A stretch of 64,000 bases of DNA from Methylaequor sp045563055 (GTDB taxonomy: Bacteria > Pseudomonadota > Alphaproteobacteria > Methylaequorales > Methylaequoraceae): contig JBJKUR010000011.1 in the NCBI GenBank assembly GCA_045563055.1, positions 1 through 64,000 on the forward strand, in the 5' to 3' direction. The translations under genes were made by a program, and so were the position numbers. Of this stretch, positions 36,776-45,246 are shown one piece after another (position 1 is the stretch's first letter; every line of letters begins with the position of its first letter). Below the pieces are notes generated by a model. The model was not told the DNA's origin, did no database searches, and was given only the letters and a program-made list of their open reading frames with translations.

Positions 36776-37539
36776 TTTTCAGCAAAAGCTTTTTCGATAA
36801 CAAAACCACCCTGAACCTTAGTTGAACCCTCCTTAGACCCAAGATTTTCAAAAATTTCTTTCAGATCTGCTGTCATTGACTCTGAGCCGCAAATCATAAC
36901 TCTATCCGTTGATGTATCAAATTTAGATAATCCTAATTGTCCCCATAGTTTATCCTCGTTAATCCAATCGGTAATTCTTCCGGGCCTGTCCCATTCTTCT
37001 CTAGTAACTGTATTAAAATAAATAAACTTACCATTAGTTACGTTTGAATATACCTCATCTTGATTTAAACTATTCAGTGTTTCTTTATAAGCTAGTTCAC
37101 TTGCTGTTCTAACTGTATGAGTTAAAATAACTTTTTCAAATTTTTCATACGTTTCTGGATCTCTGACAATGCTCATAAACGGAGCCAATCCTGTGCCAGT
37201 TGAGAAAAGATAAAGATTTCGTCCTGGAAGAAGATAATCACAGACTAATGTTCCAGTTGGCTTGGAATTAACAATTATTTCATCATCAACTTTTATATGT
37301 TGCAGTTTACTTGTAAGAGGTCCATTAGGTACTTTTATACTTAAAAATTCTAGATGATCTTCATGGTTGGGACTAACAACAGAGTAAGCTCTCAGTAGTG
37401 GCTTGTTATCAACTTCTAATCCAATCATTGCGAACTCACCGTTTTTAAACCTAAACCCTCTATCCCTTGTTGTTTTGAAGCTAAAAGTTTTACTTGTCCA
37501 GTGGTGTATACTTGTGACTTTTTCTTTTAAAAGTGCCAT
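36772..37539 (-). CDS. fpr: ferredoxin/flavodoxin-NADP+ reductase
   Basis: 255 residues, the bacterial Fpr size. LLRAYSVVSPNHEDHLEF binds FAD, LYLFSTGTGLAPFMSIVRD is the NADP-domain glycine-rich motif, VILTHTVRTASELAY and VMICGSESMTADLKEIFE follow, and the C-terminus GGFVIEKAFAEK is the family ending. It shuttles electrons between NADPH and ferredoxin or flavodoxin. It is divergent from the PEPC-like gene, 86 bases away. Confidence 0.9.
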   Translation of the reverse strand: MALLKEKVTSIHHWTSKTFSFKTTRDRGFRFKNGEFAMIGLEVDNKPLLRAYSVVSPNHEDHLEFLSIKVPNGPLTSKLQHIKVDDEIIVNSKPTGTLVCDYLLPGRNLYLFSTGTGLAPFMSIVRDPETYEKFEKVILTHTVRTASELAYKETLNSLNQDEVYSNVTNGKFIYFNTVTREEWDRPGRITDWINEDKLWGQLGLSKFDTSTDRVMICGSESMTADLKEIFENLGSKEGSTKVQGGFVIEKAFAEK

Positions 37540-37625
37540 TAGTTTTGAAATTATATGTTATATAAAAACATCATATTATTGCTTAATAATTATGATATAA
37601 ACCTAATTATATAATTTTAACAATA

Positions 37626-40600
37626 ATGACAAGTATAAATATAAGAAAATTATCTCATTCAGAGATGGATCTTTACAGAAAACCGTTGCTACCTGAAACT
37701 TGGAGTTGTTTCCCAGTAGATAGAGATATAGATACTCAACAACTAAGGAGAATACTTCAAAAAGATTTAGATAGGATTAGGTCTGGTGCAGAAAAAGATC
37801 CTTTTTCTAATTCAATTACAATGCTTGCACTCGATATATCAAGAAGATTAGAAAAAAATAAACTAAACTATTCTGCTCTTGAAGCATTAATTCAAAGATT
37901 GGCTGTTGGTTCTTTTGGTTTAAGGGCTGATAGGCTTAAGTCTTATATGGGAACTACCGATTTAAAAAAAAATATCAATGCTATTACAAGAATCATTAAA
38001 TCTCAGGCATATAATGGTAATAAGTTAATTGAATTTAAAGAATTCACATCCAAGTTAGAAAAAGAAATTTTTGGAATTGTACTTACTGCCCATCCAACCT
38101 TTGGGATGACATATAACATGATGATTGAACTGGCAAAGTTAGCAACCTCTAAAGATAAAAATCGTTTTCTATCAGACAAGGATCTCAAGAAAATTGTTAA
38201 GGAGGTTTTTAAAACAGAACAAAGACCAGAAAAAAATATCACATTAGATTTTGAACATCAGTTATCTAAATCAGCATTAAAATTTTTACAGCAATCTTTG
38301 AGAACATTTTATAAGGTGATATTAAATGTATCAAAAGAATTATATCCTGATGAGTATCACAAGGTTTCTCCTAAAATTTTAAGATTACACACCTGGGTAG
38401 GATATGATGTTGATGGGAGAGGGGACATCTTTTGGAATGATAGTTTTTCAAAAAGATTAGAGGTAAAAATTGATCAACTAATTTTATATAATGAGACTAT
38501 CGATAAGATTTATAAACTTGTAAGGAATAATGATTTAAAAAAAAAGTTATTAAAAATTAGAAAGATTTTTTCTGATTCAGTTTTTTATAACAAAAAGGCG
38601 TTAATTAAGTTTTCTCAGAAACAGATCAATGATGACATCGAGTTGATAAAAGAAGCGTCTAACTTTATGCATAAGCATAAGAATAAGTTACTTACAAAAT
38701 CTGGAGACATTGTATTTCAAATCAATGATCTAATAAATTATTACAAAAAAAAAAAATCTATCAATCAAAAAATTATTGATGAACTTTTAATCTTTAGAAT
38801 AGAAATTGAAAACTTTGGACTTGGACTTGGAAGAACTCATTTAAGACTTAATGCGAACCAGCTTAATAACGCTATTTCAAAAGAAATTGACCTTAAAGGA
38901 GACCCTAATGATCCATCAAATAAAAGGACTTATCTAAACATTGTTTCAAAGATGATTGACAAAGTGAGAACTGTAAAAATTAATTTTGGTAGTATTTATG
39001 AAGAGAATATGAATGCCCGAAGATATTTCATGTTAACAAAACAAATTTTAAAATATATCGATGAAGAACAACCAATAAGATTTCTCATAGCCGAATGCGA
39101 TTACTCTTTGACTGTAATGACAGCCCTATATTTTTCAAAACTTTTTGGAGTGGAAGAGAAAATTGACATATCACCTCTCTTTGAAACGGAGAAGGGAATC
39201 GCAAGCGGACACGATCTCATAAGAACTCTTCTAAAAAATCATAATTTTAAAAAATATATTTTAAAAAGAGGTAAATTAACAGTTCAAACTGGTTTTTCAG
39301 ATGCTGGTAGATATTTAGGACAGTCCGCAGCTGTGCTCTCAATTGAAAACCTTCAAAGAAAAATTGCTAAATCTCTTTTTGATGAAAATATGAACAATGT
39401 AAAGCTTCTTATATTTAATACTCATGGAGAGTCTATTGGTAGAGGAGGACATCCCGTATCACTAAAAGATCGTTTAAAGTACGTTAATTGTGATTTTACA
39501 AGGAAAAGGATGATTGACTGGAAAATAGGGTTAATTCAGGAAATGAGTTTTCAGGGAGGAGATGGTTACCAATATTTCATGAATCATGACCTTGCCTTGG
39601 CATCAATTTCTAGGATAGTAGAATTCTGTTTTAGTGATGATAAGCTTATTGATAATGATCCACTTTATGATTCTACAGACTTTGGTATTGAGTTTGTAAA
39701 TACAATAAAAAATTTTAATACAGAAATAATGGATGATCCTAATTATGCAACATTATTAAATGTATTCGGTTCAAATCTAACACATTCTACTGGTTCAAGG
39801 TCTGTTAAAAGACATGTTGATTCATCAATAAAGACCCTTGCTTATCATCCAAGCCAAACTAGGGCAATACCTCAAAACTCAATTTTACAACAACTGGGAA
39901 TGCTTGCTAATTCATTAGGGGGTATAGGAAGATATATTAGAAAAGATTCTAAAAAATTTATAAAATATTATGGTAAATCTGAAAGATTTAGAAGAATAAT
40001 GGATATTGTGCAACATGCTTTTGCATTTAGTGATATTGAAGTTTTAAAAGCCTATATAGATTGTTTTGATCCAGGTATGTGGCTTTCATGGTCAACTCGA
40101 ACAGCTGATTCAGAGCGAAGCGAGAATATGAAGGAAGTTGCCAACCTCTTGGAGAAGTTTGACGTACATTGGAGACTTCATAAAGTATACAGAAATCTTC
40201 ATCAGGAATACATGGAGATACGAAATTGGATATTAGGAAGAAAGCTAAGAGGTAGGATAGCAGTAGGTCATGGAAGAGTTATAGAAAAAGAAATAAGAGA
40301 CGAGTTGTTACTAATGCATGGTATTAGAGTTGCAATATTTCATGAAATTTTTCTTTTGTCAGTCAGAATTCCAAAGTTTAGTGATCAAGCAGGAACTTCT
40401 AGAGACGAAATAATAGCAAAATTAATAAGATTTGATATAACGGATGCTGTAGGAATCTTAAGAAAAATCTTTCCTGTTGGAAAAATAAAGACCTCTAATT
40501 CCGGTTTTTCAGATAAATCAAATTATGTAAGCGAAATTAATATTAATTATACAAAAGAAGAAAAAAATATCTTTAAACAACTTGAAGCATTGTATGAATG

Positions 40601-40652
40601 TGCAAGAAGAGTAAGTAGCGGTATTACACATTTCATTGGAGCCGTGGGCTAG
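37626..40652 (+). CDS. phosphoenolpyruvate carboxylase-like protein, divergent active site
   Basis: 1008 residues, PEPC family by overall order: TAHPTF (near 155), HTWVGYDVDGRGD (near 257), ISPLFETEKGIASGHDLI, GFSDAGRY (near 558), FNTHGESIGRGGHP (near 598) and SQTRAIPQNSILQQ. Several positions differ from canonical PEPC such as E. coli: TAHPTE becomes TAHPTF, GGDRDGNP becomes GYDVDGRGD, YSDSAKDAG becomes FSDAGRYLG (Lys to Arg), and FHGRGGSIGRGG becomes FNTHGESIGRGG, which loses the catalytic His and first Arg. The C-terminal NTG is absent. The first His and the second GRGG are kept. Anaplerotic function is therefore doubtful; it may be a distinct subfamily. Confidence 0.75.
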   Translation: MTSINIRKLSHSEMDLYRKPLLPETWSCFPVDRDIDTQQLRRILQKDLDRIRSGAEKDPFSNSITMLALDISRRLEKNKLNYSALEALIQRLAVGSFGLRADRLKSYMGTTDLKKNINAITRIIKSQAYNGNKLIEFKEFTSKLEKEIFGIVLTAHPTFGMTYNMMIELAKLATSKDKNRFLSDKDLKKIVKEVFKTEQRPEKNITLDFEHQLSKSALKFLQQSLRTFYKVILNVSKELYPDEYHKVSPKILRLHTWVGYDVDGRGDIFWNDSFSKRLEVKIDQLILYNETIDKIYKLVRNNDLKKKLLKIRKIFSDSVFYNKKALIKFSQKQINDDIELIKEASNFMHKHKNKLLTKSGDIVFQINDLINYYKKKKSINQKIIDELLIFRIEIENFGLGLGRTHLRLNANQLNNAISKEIDLKGDPNDPSNKRTYLNIVSKMIDKVRTVKINFGSIYEENMNARRYFMLTKQILKYIDEEQPIRFLIAECDYSLTVMTALYFSKLFGVEEKIDISPLFETEKGIASGHDLIRTLLKNHNFKKYILKRGKLTVQTGFSDAGRYLGQSAAVLSIENLQRKIAKSLFDENMNNVKLLIFNTHGESIGRGGHPVSLKDRLKYVNCDFTRKRMIDWKIGLIQEMSFQGGDGYQYFMNHDLALASISRIVEFCFSDDKLIDNDPLYDSTDFGIEFVNTIKNFNTEIMDDPNYATLLNVFGSNLTHSTGSRSVKRHVDSSIKTLAYHPSQTRAIPQNSILQQLGMLANSLGGIGRYIRKDSKKFIKYYGKSERFRRIMDIVQHAFAFSDIEVLKAYIDCFDPGMWLSWSTRTADSERSENMKEVANLLEKFDVHWRLHKVYRNLHQEYMEIRNWILGRKLRGRIAVGHGRVIEKEIRDELLLMHGIRVAIFHEIFLLSVRIPKFSDQAGTSRDEIIAKLIRFDITDAVGILRKIFPVGKIKTSNSGFSDKSNYVSEININYTKEEKNIFKQLEALYECARRVSSGITHFIGAVG

Positions 40653-41563
40653 CCGTCTCGCTTGTCTTTTTTATAATAATCCTCAATTGCTCCAATATCT
40701 TTATCAGATAAATTGAGCCTGTCCGATAATTCTTTTAGCTCCTTCCTCTCTTTTTGATCTATAACATCATCTTGCAACATAAATTTTAATTTATCTTCAT
40801 ACTCTTTTTGGTTTCTTCTTGCAAATTCTGTAAATGCGGATGCCATTATACCTGCGGGTAGAGCAACGGTTCCAATTCCAAGAATTATACTTATAGAACC
40901 AAACATTTTACCTAATGGTGTAATTGGGTAGACATCACCATACCCAACTGTTGTAAGAGTAACTAATGCCCACCACATGGATTGAGGAATGCTTCCAAAT
41001 TTTTCTGGTTGAACATCTTTTTCAACTAAATACATTCCGCTAGAAACTATAATTAATGCAATGAAAAGTAAAAAGAAGGCTGCACCAAAAGATCTTCTTT
41101 GATCCCAAAGAACTGCAATTAGGCTGTTTATCGAGCCAGAATATCTTGAGAATTTAAGTAATCTTATTATTCTAAGCGCCCTAATAAATCTTAAGTCTAT
41201 GGAAGGGTAGAATAAAGCAATTAAGCTAGGAAGAATAGCTATAGCATCAATTATAGCTCCAAAACTGAAAATATACTTTAGTCTTTGATCTGTATTAGTC
41301 TGATTTTTTTCTTTAGAACTTACACAAGACCAAAATCTTAAAAAGTATTCGATAGAAAAAATAAAAACAGAAAAATATTCAAAATATTTGAAAATAAGTT
41401 CAAACTCTGCATACACAGAATCGATTGTTTCAAGAATAACAGATAAAACATTTAGAGTTATTAATGTTAGCAAAAAAAGATCAACAATTTTACTAGAGAG
41501 ATCGCTTTGTGCACCTGGTTCAAGTAATTCCCAACATCTTTTTCTAATTCCAAAGTAATTAAT
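40649..41563 (-). CDS. voltage-gated potassium channel family protein, probable ATT start
   Basis: About 304 residues, six membrane helices, with the selectivity filter TLTTVGYGDVYP and an S4-like helix LRFIRALRIIRLLKFSRY. The longest frame with a standard start (TTG 41473) begins inside helix S1. Upstream in frame the codons read YFGIRKRCWELLEPGAQSDL, the usual cytoplasmic start of this family, with no ATG, GTG or TTG. ATT 41563 has GGAG six bases before it and lies 16 bases after the previous stop, so I place the start there. The C-terminal tail is charged. It converges with the PEPC-like gene (four-base overlap). Confidence 0.8.
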   Translation of the reverse strand: MNYFGIRKRCWELLEPGAQSDLSSKIVDLFLLTLITLNVLSVILETIDSVYAEFELIFKYFEYFSVFIFSIEYFLRFWSCVSSKEKNQTNTDQRLKYIFSFGAIIDAIAILPSLIALFYPSIDLRFIRALRIIRLLKFSRYSGSINSLIAVLWDQRRSFGAAFFLLFIALIIVSSGMYLVEKDVQPEKFGSIPQSMWWALVTLTTVGYGDVYPITPLGKMFGSISIILGIGTVALPAGIMASAFTEFARRNQKEYEDKLKFMLQDDVIDQKERKELKELSDRLNLSDKDIGAIEDYYKKDKRDG

Positions 41564-41569
41564 GTTTAA

Positions 41570-41573
41570 CTCC
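41570..41573 (-). promoter_or_regulatory. ribosome binding site supporting an ATT start
   Basis: GGAG on the minus strand, six bases before ATT 41563. It is the only well-placed site upstream of the conserved N-terminus of the channel. Confidence 0.45.
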
Positions 41574-41579
41574 AGACTT

Positions 41580-41867
41580 TTATTTTTTTGGACATGTTAT
41601 TTCTTTCTGACATGTATTTCCCGGGGAACCAAGATAAATTTCCTTATTTTTATCACCTCTTTTTTGAGACTGGTATGTACATATTACATCATCTGGGACT
41701 TTTTTTTCGCTAATTAATCTACATTTAGGTTGAATTACAATCCGTTTTCTTCTGTCGAATGTGCCTTCTTCAGGTGCATAGGTCCTACCTTTAGATTTTG
41801 GTAGAGATTCTAATCCTGTGGGGAATATAAATGCAATAATTATTAATAACTTAAGATTTTTCTCCAT
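41580..41867 (-). CDS. small secreted Cys-containing protein
   Basis: About 95 residues from ATG 41867 (the longer frame to 41900 adds a charged leader). A signal peptide, MEKNLKLLIIIAFIFPTGLES, is followed by a basic mature part with four cysteines (PKCRLI, ICTYQ, NTCQKEITCPKK), probably forming two disulfides in the periplasm. No family recognised. It overlaps the 80-residue gene upstream by 17 bases, and the channel gene follows after 16 bases. Confidence 0.6.
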   Translation of the reverse strand: MEKNLKLLIIIAFIFPTGLESLPKSKGRTYAPEEGTFDRRKRIVIQPKCRLISEKKVPDDVICTYQSQKRGDKNKEIYLGSPGNTCQKEITCPKK

Positions 41868-42093
41868 TCGAATCTTCTTTTTTCTTTGAATCATTACCAT
41901 TTTTTTTTAAATCATCTTCACCTGGTTTATATGCCGTCCCTTGAATTGACTTAGCCACGAACTTGTTCATAAGAGTTTTCGAGTTTTTAACATATTCCTC
42001 TAAACTTTCCTGCAAGATTTTTTCTGCATGCTCTTTGCTATCAGCTTCAATCTCTGCAATTCCGTCGACTATCCAGTGAACTTTAAAAATCAT
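41851..42093 (-). CDS. small cytoplasmic hypothetical protein
   Basis: 80 residues. The first 55 look like a compact alpha/beta domain (MIFKVHWIVDGIAEIEADSK then a helix AEKILQESLEEYV). The tail is lysine- and aspartate-rich and disordered. No family recognised with certainty. It overlaps the Sel1-like gene upstream by four bases, which supports real translation as part of the operon from 43126. Confidence 0.55.
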   Translation of the reverse strand: MIFKVHWIVDGIAEIEADSKEHAEKILQESLEEYVKNSKTLMNKFVAKSIQGTAYKPGEDDLKKNGNDSKKKEDSNGEKS

Positions 42094-42740
42094 TCTTGGT
42101 CCTTGTTTGTGTTGAAATATTTATTTTTGGTGAATATAGCGTTTGCCTCTTGTTGTATTCCAGTGATATTTTTTTTTTCTATACGTTCTCCAACTCTATC
42201 TCTCATTTTCATTGCTTTATATATTCCTGAACTCACAGATACAGAATACCACAAATATGATTTTTCAAAATCAATTTCTGGGGAAATTTTTTCATACCAA
42301 TAACCAAGTTTAAATGCAGATATAGAATTATTTTTGTTTATAAAATCATCTTCAAGAATTTTTGGAATATTTCTTGAAATTTCCAAGAACTCATCTTGAT
42401 CCAATTTTTGCTCTAAAGACTTAATTTTTTTTAAACATCTTTTATTTCCATTTAGGGAACAAAGCCATGAATATTTTAAAGACAACCCGAAGTTTTGTAC
42501 TGTTCCAATACCTTCATAAAACATATTGGACAAATTATATACCGAGTCTTTATCCCCTTTCTCTGAAAGATTAAAAAAAACAACAAATGATTTTTTAAAC
42601 TCACCATTTTCGTAAAAATTTATTCCTTTTTTATAATACTGATCGTCATTGATATAGTTTTCATCATTTAAAACTTTATCTTCGGATGCTATGGCTAAAT
42701 TTAAAAAACTTGTCATCAGGATTGTAAATATTAATTTCAT
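42090..42740 (-). CDS. secreted Sel1-repeat protein
   Basis: 216 residues with a signal peptide ending near AIASED. The mature part has helical pairs of the Sel1/TPR type: YYKKGINFYENGEFKKSFVVF, KDSVYNLSNMFYEGIGTVQN and SAFKLGYWYEKI...YLWYSVSVSSG. Such repeats are protein-binding scaffolds in the periplasm. It overlaps both neighbours by four bases. Confidence 0.7.
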   Translation of the reverse strand: MKLIFTILMTSFLNLAIASEDKVLNDENYINDDQYYKKGINFYENGEFKKSFVVFFNLSEKGDKDSVYNLSNMFYEGIGTVQNFGLSLKYSWLCSLNGNKRCLKKIKSLEQKLDQDEFLEISRNIPKILEDDFINKNNSISAFKLGYWYEKISPEIDFEKSYLWYSVSVSSGIYKAMKMRDRVGERIEKKNITGIQQEANAIFTKNKYFNTNKDQE

Positions 42741-43126
42741 CTTCCTGCCATCATTATAAGTTGTAAATAAAGAACTCTCAATCTGAACTTCGAATTTGGT
42801 CTTTGTTCATAAACCACAATTCTAGGTCTATCTGAATTTGGTTTTTGAAATTCTATGTGCATATCTTCTGGTAAAAAAACACCATTAAACTCTAATGTTT
42901 TCTGCGGGTCTTGTTCAAATTCTTCCTTAAAATTAGAGTCAATCCATATTCTTGCTAGAACTCTTCCAAGGATGTCGGGTAAGTATTTTCGTACATCAGA
43001 TCTATTTTTTAGATGATGGAGTTTATGTGTTATATCAAGTGAGGTTGTTTTCTCTTGATTTACAGTAATAATCTCGTTTTTTTTAACCGTAGCTGGAAGA
43101 TTTGGTTGTTTTTTTTTCATATCCAT
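42737..43126 (-). CDS. small protein with nitrile-hydratase-alpha/NHLP-like domain
   Basis: 129 residues. Residues about 50-105 read LPDILGRVLARIWIDSNFKE, then DPQKTLEFNGVFLPEDMHIEF and RIVVYEQRP. This pattern (helix, DP..L...G..LPED, beta strand) is that of the nitrile hydratase alpha subunit fold and the NHLP leader family. The claw cysteines of a true hydratase are absent. The C-terminus FRLRVLYLQLIMMAGR has no double-glycine site or obvious core peptide, and no maturation or export enzyme is nearby, so a RiPP precursor is unlikely. It is the first gene of the operon that continues to 40649. Confidence 0.6.
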   Translation of the reverse strand: MDMKKKQPNLPATVKKNEIITVNQEKTTSLDITHKLHHLKNRSDVRKYLPDILGRVLARIWIDSNFKEEFEQDPQKTLEFNGVFLPEDMHIEFQKPNSDRPRIVVYEQRPNSKFRLRVLYLQLIMMAGR

Positions 43127-43193
43127 TCTAATTTTATATCTAAATAAAAAGTGAAAATAAATAATTTATTAAAGTATTTATTAATTTGTCGTT

Positions 43194-43475
43194 ATGTTGT
43201 TTATGCAAAATGCTGATAACATTATAAAATTTCCAAACTTAATTGATAAAAAAAAGAAAAGATTCAGAAATATTAGAGATGATATAGAGAGAATACTAAG
43301 TTTATATGCATTAGAGAAAAATGATCTTTGGGCGGTATCATTGGCTGCTGGTAGGTTTTCTTCAATAAACCTTGAAAAATTAGAAGGTGAGGAAAGTACG
43401 ATTAAATTCTTTAAAAGTTGCATAAACACTCAAAAAAAATATGAATCAAGTAGAAATTCTACCAACATTACCTGA
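43194..43475 (+). CDS. small hypothetical protein
   Basis: 93 residues, charged and helical: IIKFPNLIDKKKKRFRNIRD, then LYALEKNDLWAVSLAAGRFS. The start may be ATG 43194 or 43203. Its end overlaps the convergent bactofilin gene by 30 bases. The opposite strand also carries an open frame over the same bases, but the plus-strand reading has the more protein-like composition. No family recognised. Confidence 0.5.
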   Translation: MLFMQNADNIIKFPNLIDKKKKRFRNIRDDIERILSLYALEKNDLWAVSLAAGRFSSINLEKLEGEESTIKFFKSCINTQKKYESSRNSTNIT

Positions 43476-43763
43476 TATTTGAGCCCCTGTATCTACTGAT
43501 AGTGAATTTGTTTTTAGTTTTCCGTCAATTACACCGCTATTTGAAACCTCTAATAGATCTGCTGTTATATCACCATCAACTTTACCTTCAACCTTTAAAT
43601 GTTCAGCATTAATATTCCCATTAAATAGAGCTGACTGTTCAACAATTACTGACCTTGCAACAACATTTCCTTTAAAATGACCTGCTATTACAACTTGACC
43701 ATCCTTTGACTCTAGAGAACCTTCCATTAGCAAATCTTTATTTATGTATGTTATATCGCTCAT
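43446..43763 (-). CDS. bactofilin
   Basis: 105 residues, almost entirely the bactofilin beta-helix: GQVVIAGHFKGNVVARSVIV, ALFNGNINAEHLKVEGKVDG, GVIDGKLKTNSLSVDTGAQI. Bactofilins polymerise without nucleotide into membrane-associated filaments that localise wall enzymes and other polar complexes. It is the third of three tandem copies on this strand, 14 bases after the second, with short tails. Confidence 0.85.
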   Translation of the reverse strand: MSDITYINKDLLMEGSLESKDGQVVIAGHFKGNVVARSVIVEQSALFNGNINAEHLKVEGKVDGDITADLLEVSNSGVIDGKLKTNSLSVDTGAQISGNVGRIST

Positions 43764-43777
43764 AATTTCACCTTAGA

Positions 43778-44149
43778 CTATTCTTCTTCAGAGGTTTCTG
43801 AAGATTCAATATTTTTCTTTTTTAGTTTTTTCTCGTCCCAATTATGGATTATCTTACAGTTTAAAGCGGCCCCTCTGTCCATTTGAAGAGATTTATAATT
43901 AATTTCACCCGTAATTACACAGGAGTCTGTCAGCCAAACGGAGTCAGCTTTAATCTTTCCTTGATAATTTCCAGAAATAACTACTAACTCAGAAATGATA
44001 GAGCCTTCAAGTGATGCAGCTTTTCCGAGCGTTACTTTCTCAGATTTTATGTCGGCTTCAACTCTGCCATTGATTTCAATTGTGGATGCGTTGGAAATTT
44101 TCCCTTTAAAAATAGCACCTCTTCCAATTATAGATTGATTATCTGCCAT
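43778..44149 (-). CDS. bactofilin
   Basis: 123 residues. The repeat core runs SIIGRGAIFKGKISNASTIEI, GRVEADIKSEKVTLGKAASL, GSIISELVVISG and so on, six or seven short beta-helix turns. A charged C-terminal tail (KKLKKKNIESSETSEEE) follows. It starts three bases after the first bactofilin and 14 bases before the third. Divergence between copies suggests heteropolymers. Confidence 0.87.
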   Translation of the reverse strand: MADNQSIIGRGAIFKGKISNASTIEINGRVEADIKSEKVTLGKAASLEGSIISELVVISGNYQGKIKADSVWLTDSCVITGEINYKSLQMDRGAALNCKIIHNWDEKKLKKKNIESSETSEEE

Positions 44150-44152
44150 ACT

Positions 44153-44551
44153 TTACGCTCCCTTACTTTTTTTTGAGTTTACCTGATTCTTTACTTTTTC
44201 TTTCTCAAGACCTCTGAACAGCTGAACCTCTAACTTTGCTCCAGGTTGAGCTCTTAAATTGTTATAATGCATGTTGCCTTTGATACTTGCTGCTGATTCT
44301 ATTGCTAATGAATCTGCAAAAACATCTCCTTCAAAATTACCACCAATAATGCATTCGAAAGCTCTTATGTTTCCTTTGAGATTTCCCTCGGAAGATATGC
44401 TCATATTCTCACATTCTATATTTCCTTTGACTTTTCCTTTTAGAATTAAGTTGCCATTACATTTTATATTACCATTTATCTGCATTTCCGTTCCTATTAC
44501 ACTAGAGGAGTTGGAAGTTTTAGTTGGTTTATCGGAATCTCGCGAGAACAT
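44153..44551 (-). CDS. bactofilin, first of a tandem triplet
   Basis: 132 residues. A short disordered N-terminus precedes SSVIGTEMQINGNIKCNGNL and the repeated GxVxGxIxC/A turns of the bactofilin fold, with a basic tail (KEKVKNQVNSKKSKGA). The ATG at 44551 has no ribosome binding site. A sigma-54 promoter lies just upstream, and its predicted transcription start coincides with this ATG, so the message may be leaderless. Confidence 0.88.
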   Translation of the reverse strand: MFSRDSDKPTKTSNSSSVIGTEMQINGNIKCNGNLILKGKVKGNIECENMSISSEGNLKGNIRAFECIIGGNFEGDVFADSLAIESAASIKGNMHYNNLRAQPGAKLEVQLFRGLEKEKVKNQVNSKKSKGA

Positions 44552-44561
44552 GTGAGCTTAT

Positions 44562-44577
44562 TGCAATAACTTTGCCA
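44562..44577 (-). promoter_or_regulatory. sigma-54 promoter of the bactofilin operon
   Basis: Minus-strand TGGCAAAGTTATTGCA fits the TGGCAC-N5-TTGCA consensus with exact GG-to-GC spacing. The C of the -12 element is 44563, so transcription should begin near 44551, which is the A of the bactofilin ATG. Confidence 0.75.
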
Positions 44578-44648
44578 AAATTAAATTTTTATGATTAGAT
44601 ATGATTATCACAAAAAAAATTAAAAAAAAAGTTTTTATTATTAAATTT

Positions 44649-44664
44649 TGGCTTACATAATGCA
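44649..44664 (+). promoter_or_regulatory. possible sigma-54 promoter, weaker match
   Basis: TGGCTTACATAATGCA has the GG and GC pairs at the right spacing but differs from consensus at several positions (TT after TGGC, A instead of the first T of TTGC). It would start transcription near 44675, upstream of the tail-anchored protein gene at 44709. Confidence 0.4.
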
Positions 44665-44708
44665 TAAATTTACATTATTTAAATTTTAATGTATCTTATT
44701 TAATCATT

Positions 44709-45242
44709 ATGACAGAACAAGTAATAGACATACGTGACAGAATCGAAAAAATGAGAAACCAGATTACTGTACCTGGAACTAAAACCTCAACTAATGTAAA
44801 ACAGCAGATATCAGAAAGTGGTAATTCATTAGGAAAAAAAGGTCTAGTTGCAGAAAAAAAACAGACTCCACAAATGAGTAAGTTAGATAAAAATCAAAAG
44901 CTTGCTCCAGCCAATGAATCTTCAAATCTTGTTGAAAAAAAAGATTCGGTTAAAGGTAAAGAGTTTTATAGTAGAACTAATGTTGTAGAGAAACCTAGTG
45001 AAAAATTTTCAGAGGAGAATAAAAATTATAAATTCAACCAAGATTACAAAACTTACAGCGATTATCAAAATGACAGGGTGACTGACGAAAAAAAACAATC
45101 GGTAAACTTAGATGAAAAACAGCCTTTTCCACAATTTAGTCTAAACGTTAGCAACCCTATTTCTTGGAAACTTATGCTACTTATTATGCTAATGCAATTA
45201 TTAACAAACATGATGTTAGTAGTTGTCCTTTATCTCAAGTAA
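44709..45242 (+). CDS. tail-anchored membrane protein of unknown function
   Basis: 177 residues. Residues 1-145 are charged and probably disordered (rich in K, E, S, Q). The last 30 residues form a single hydrophobic helix (WKLMLLIMLMQLLTNMMLVVVLYL) that would anchor the protein in the inner membrane with its bulk in the cytoplasm. No family recognised. It lies divergent from the bactofilin triplet and just before an M23 peptidase gene, so it could link filaments to the wall enzyme; that is inference. Confidence 0.65.
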   Translation: MTEQVIDIRDRIEKMRNQITVPGTKTSTNVKQQISESGNSLGKKGLVAEKKQTPQMSKLDKNQKLAPANESSNLVEKKDSVKGKEFYSRTNVVEKPSEKFSEENKNYKFNQDYKTYSDYQNDRVTDEKKQSVNLDEKQPFPQFSLNVSNPISWKLMLLIMLMQLLTNMMLVVVLYLK

Positions 45243-45246
45243 TTTT

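Noticed and set aside
42737..43126. Proteusin-type RiPP precursor
   Set aside because: No double-glycine cleavage site, no core peptide and no modifying or export enzymes in the surrounding genes.
43181..43429. Minus-strand open frame of about 82 codons opposite the small plus-strand gene at 43194
   Set aside because: Its composition looks like an antisense shadow, and the plus-strand reading has a better start and sequence.
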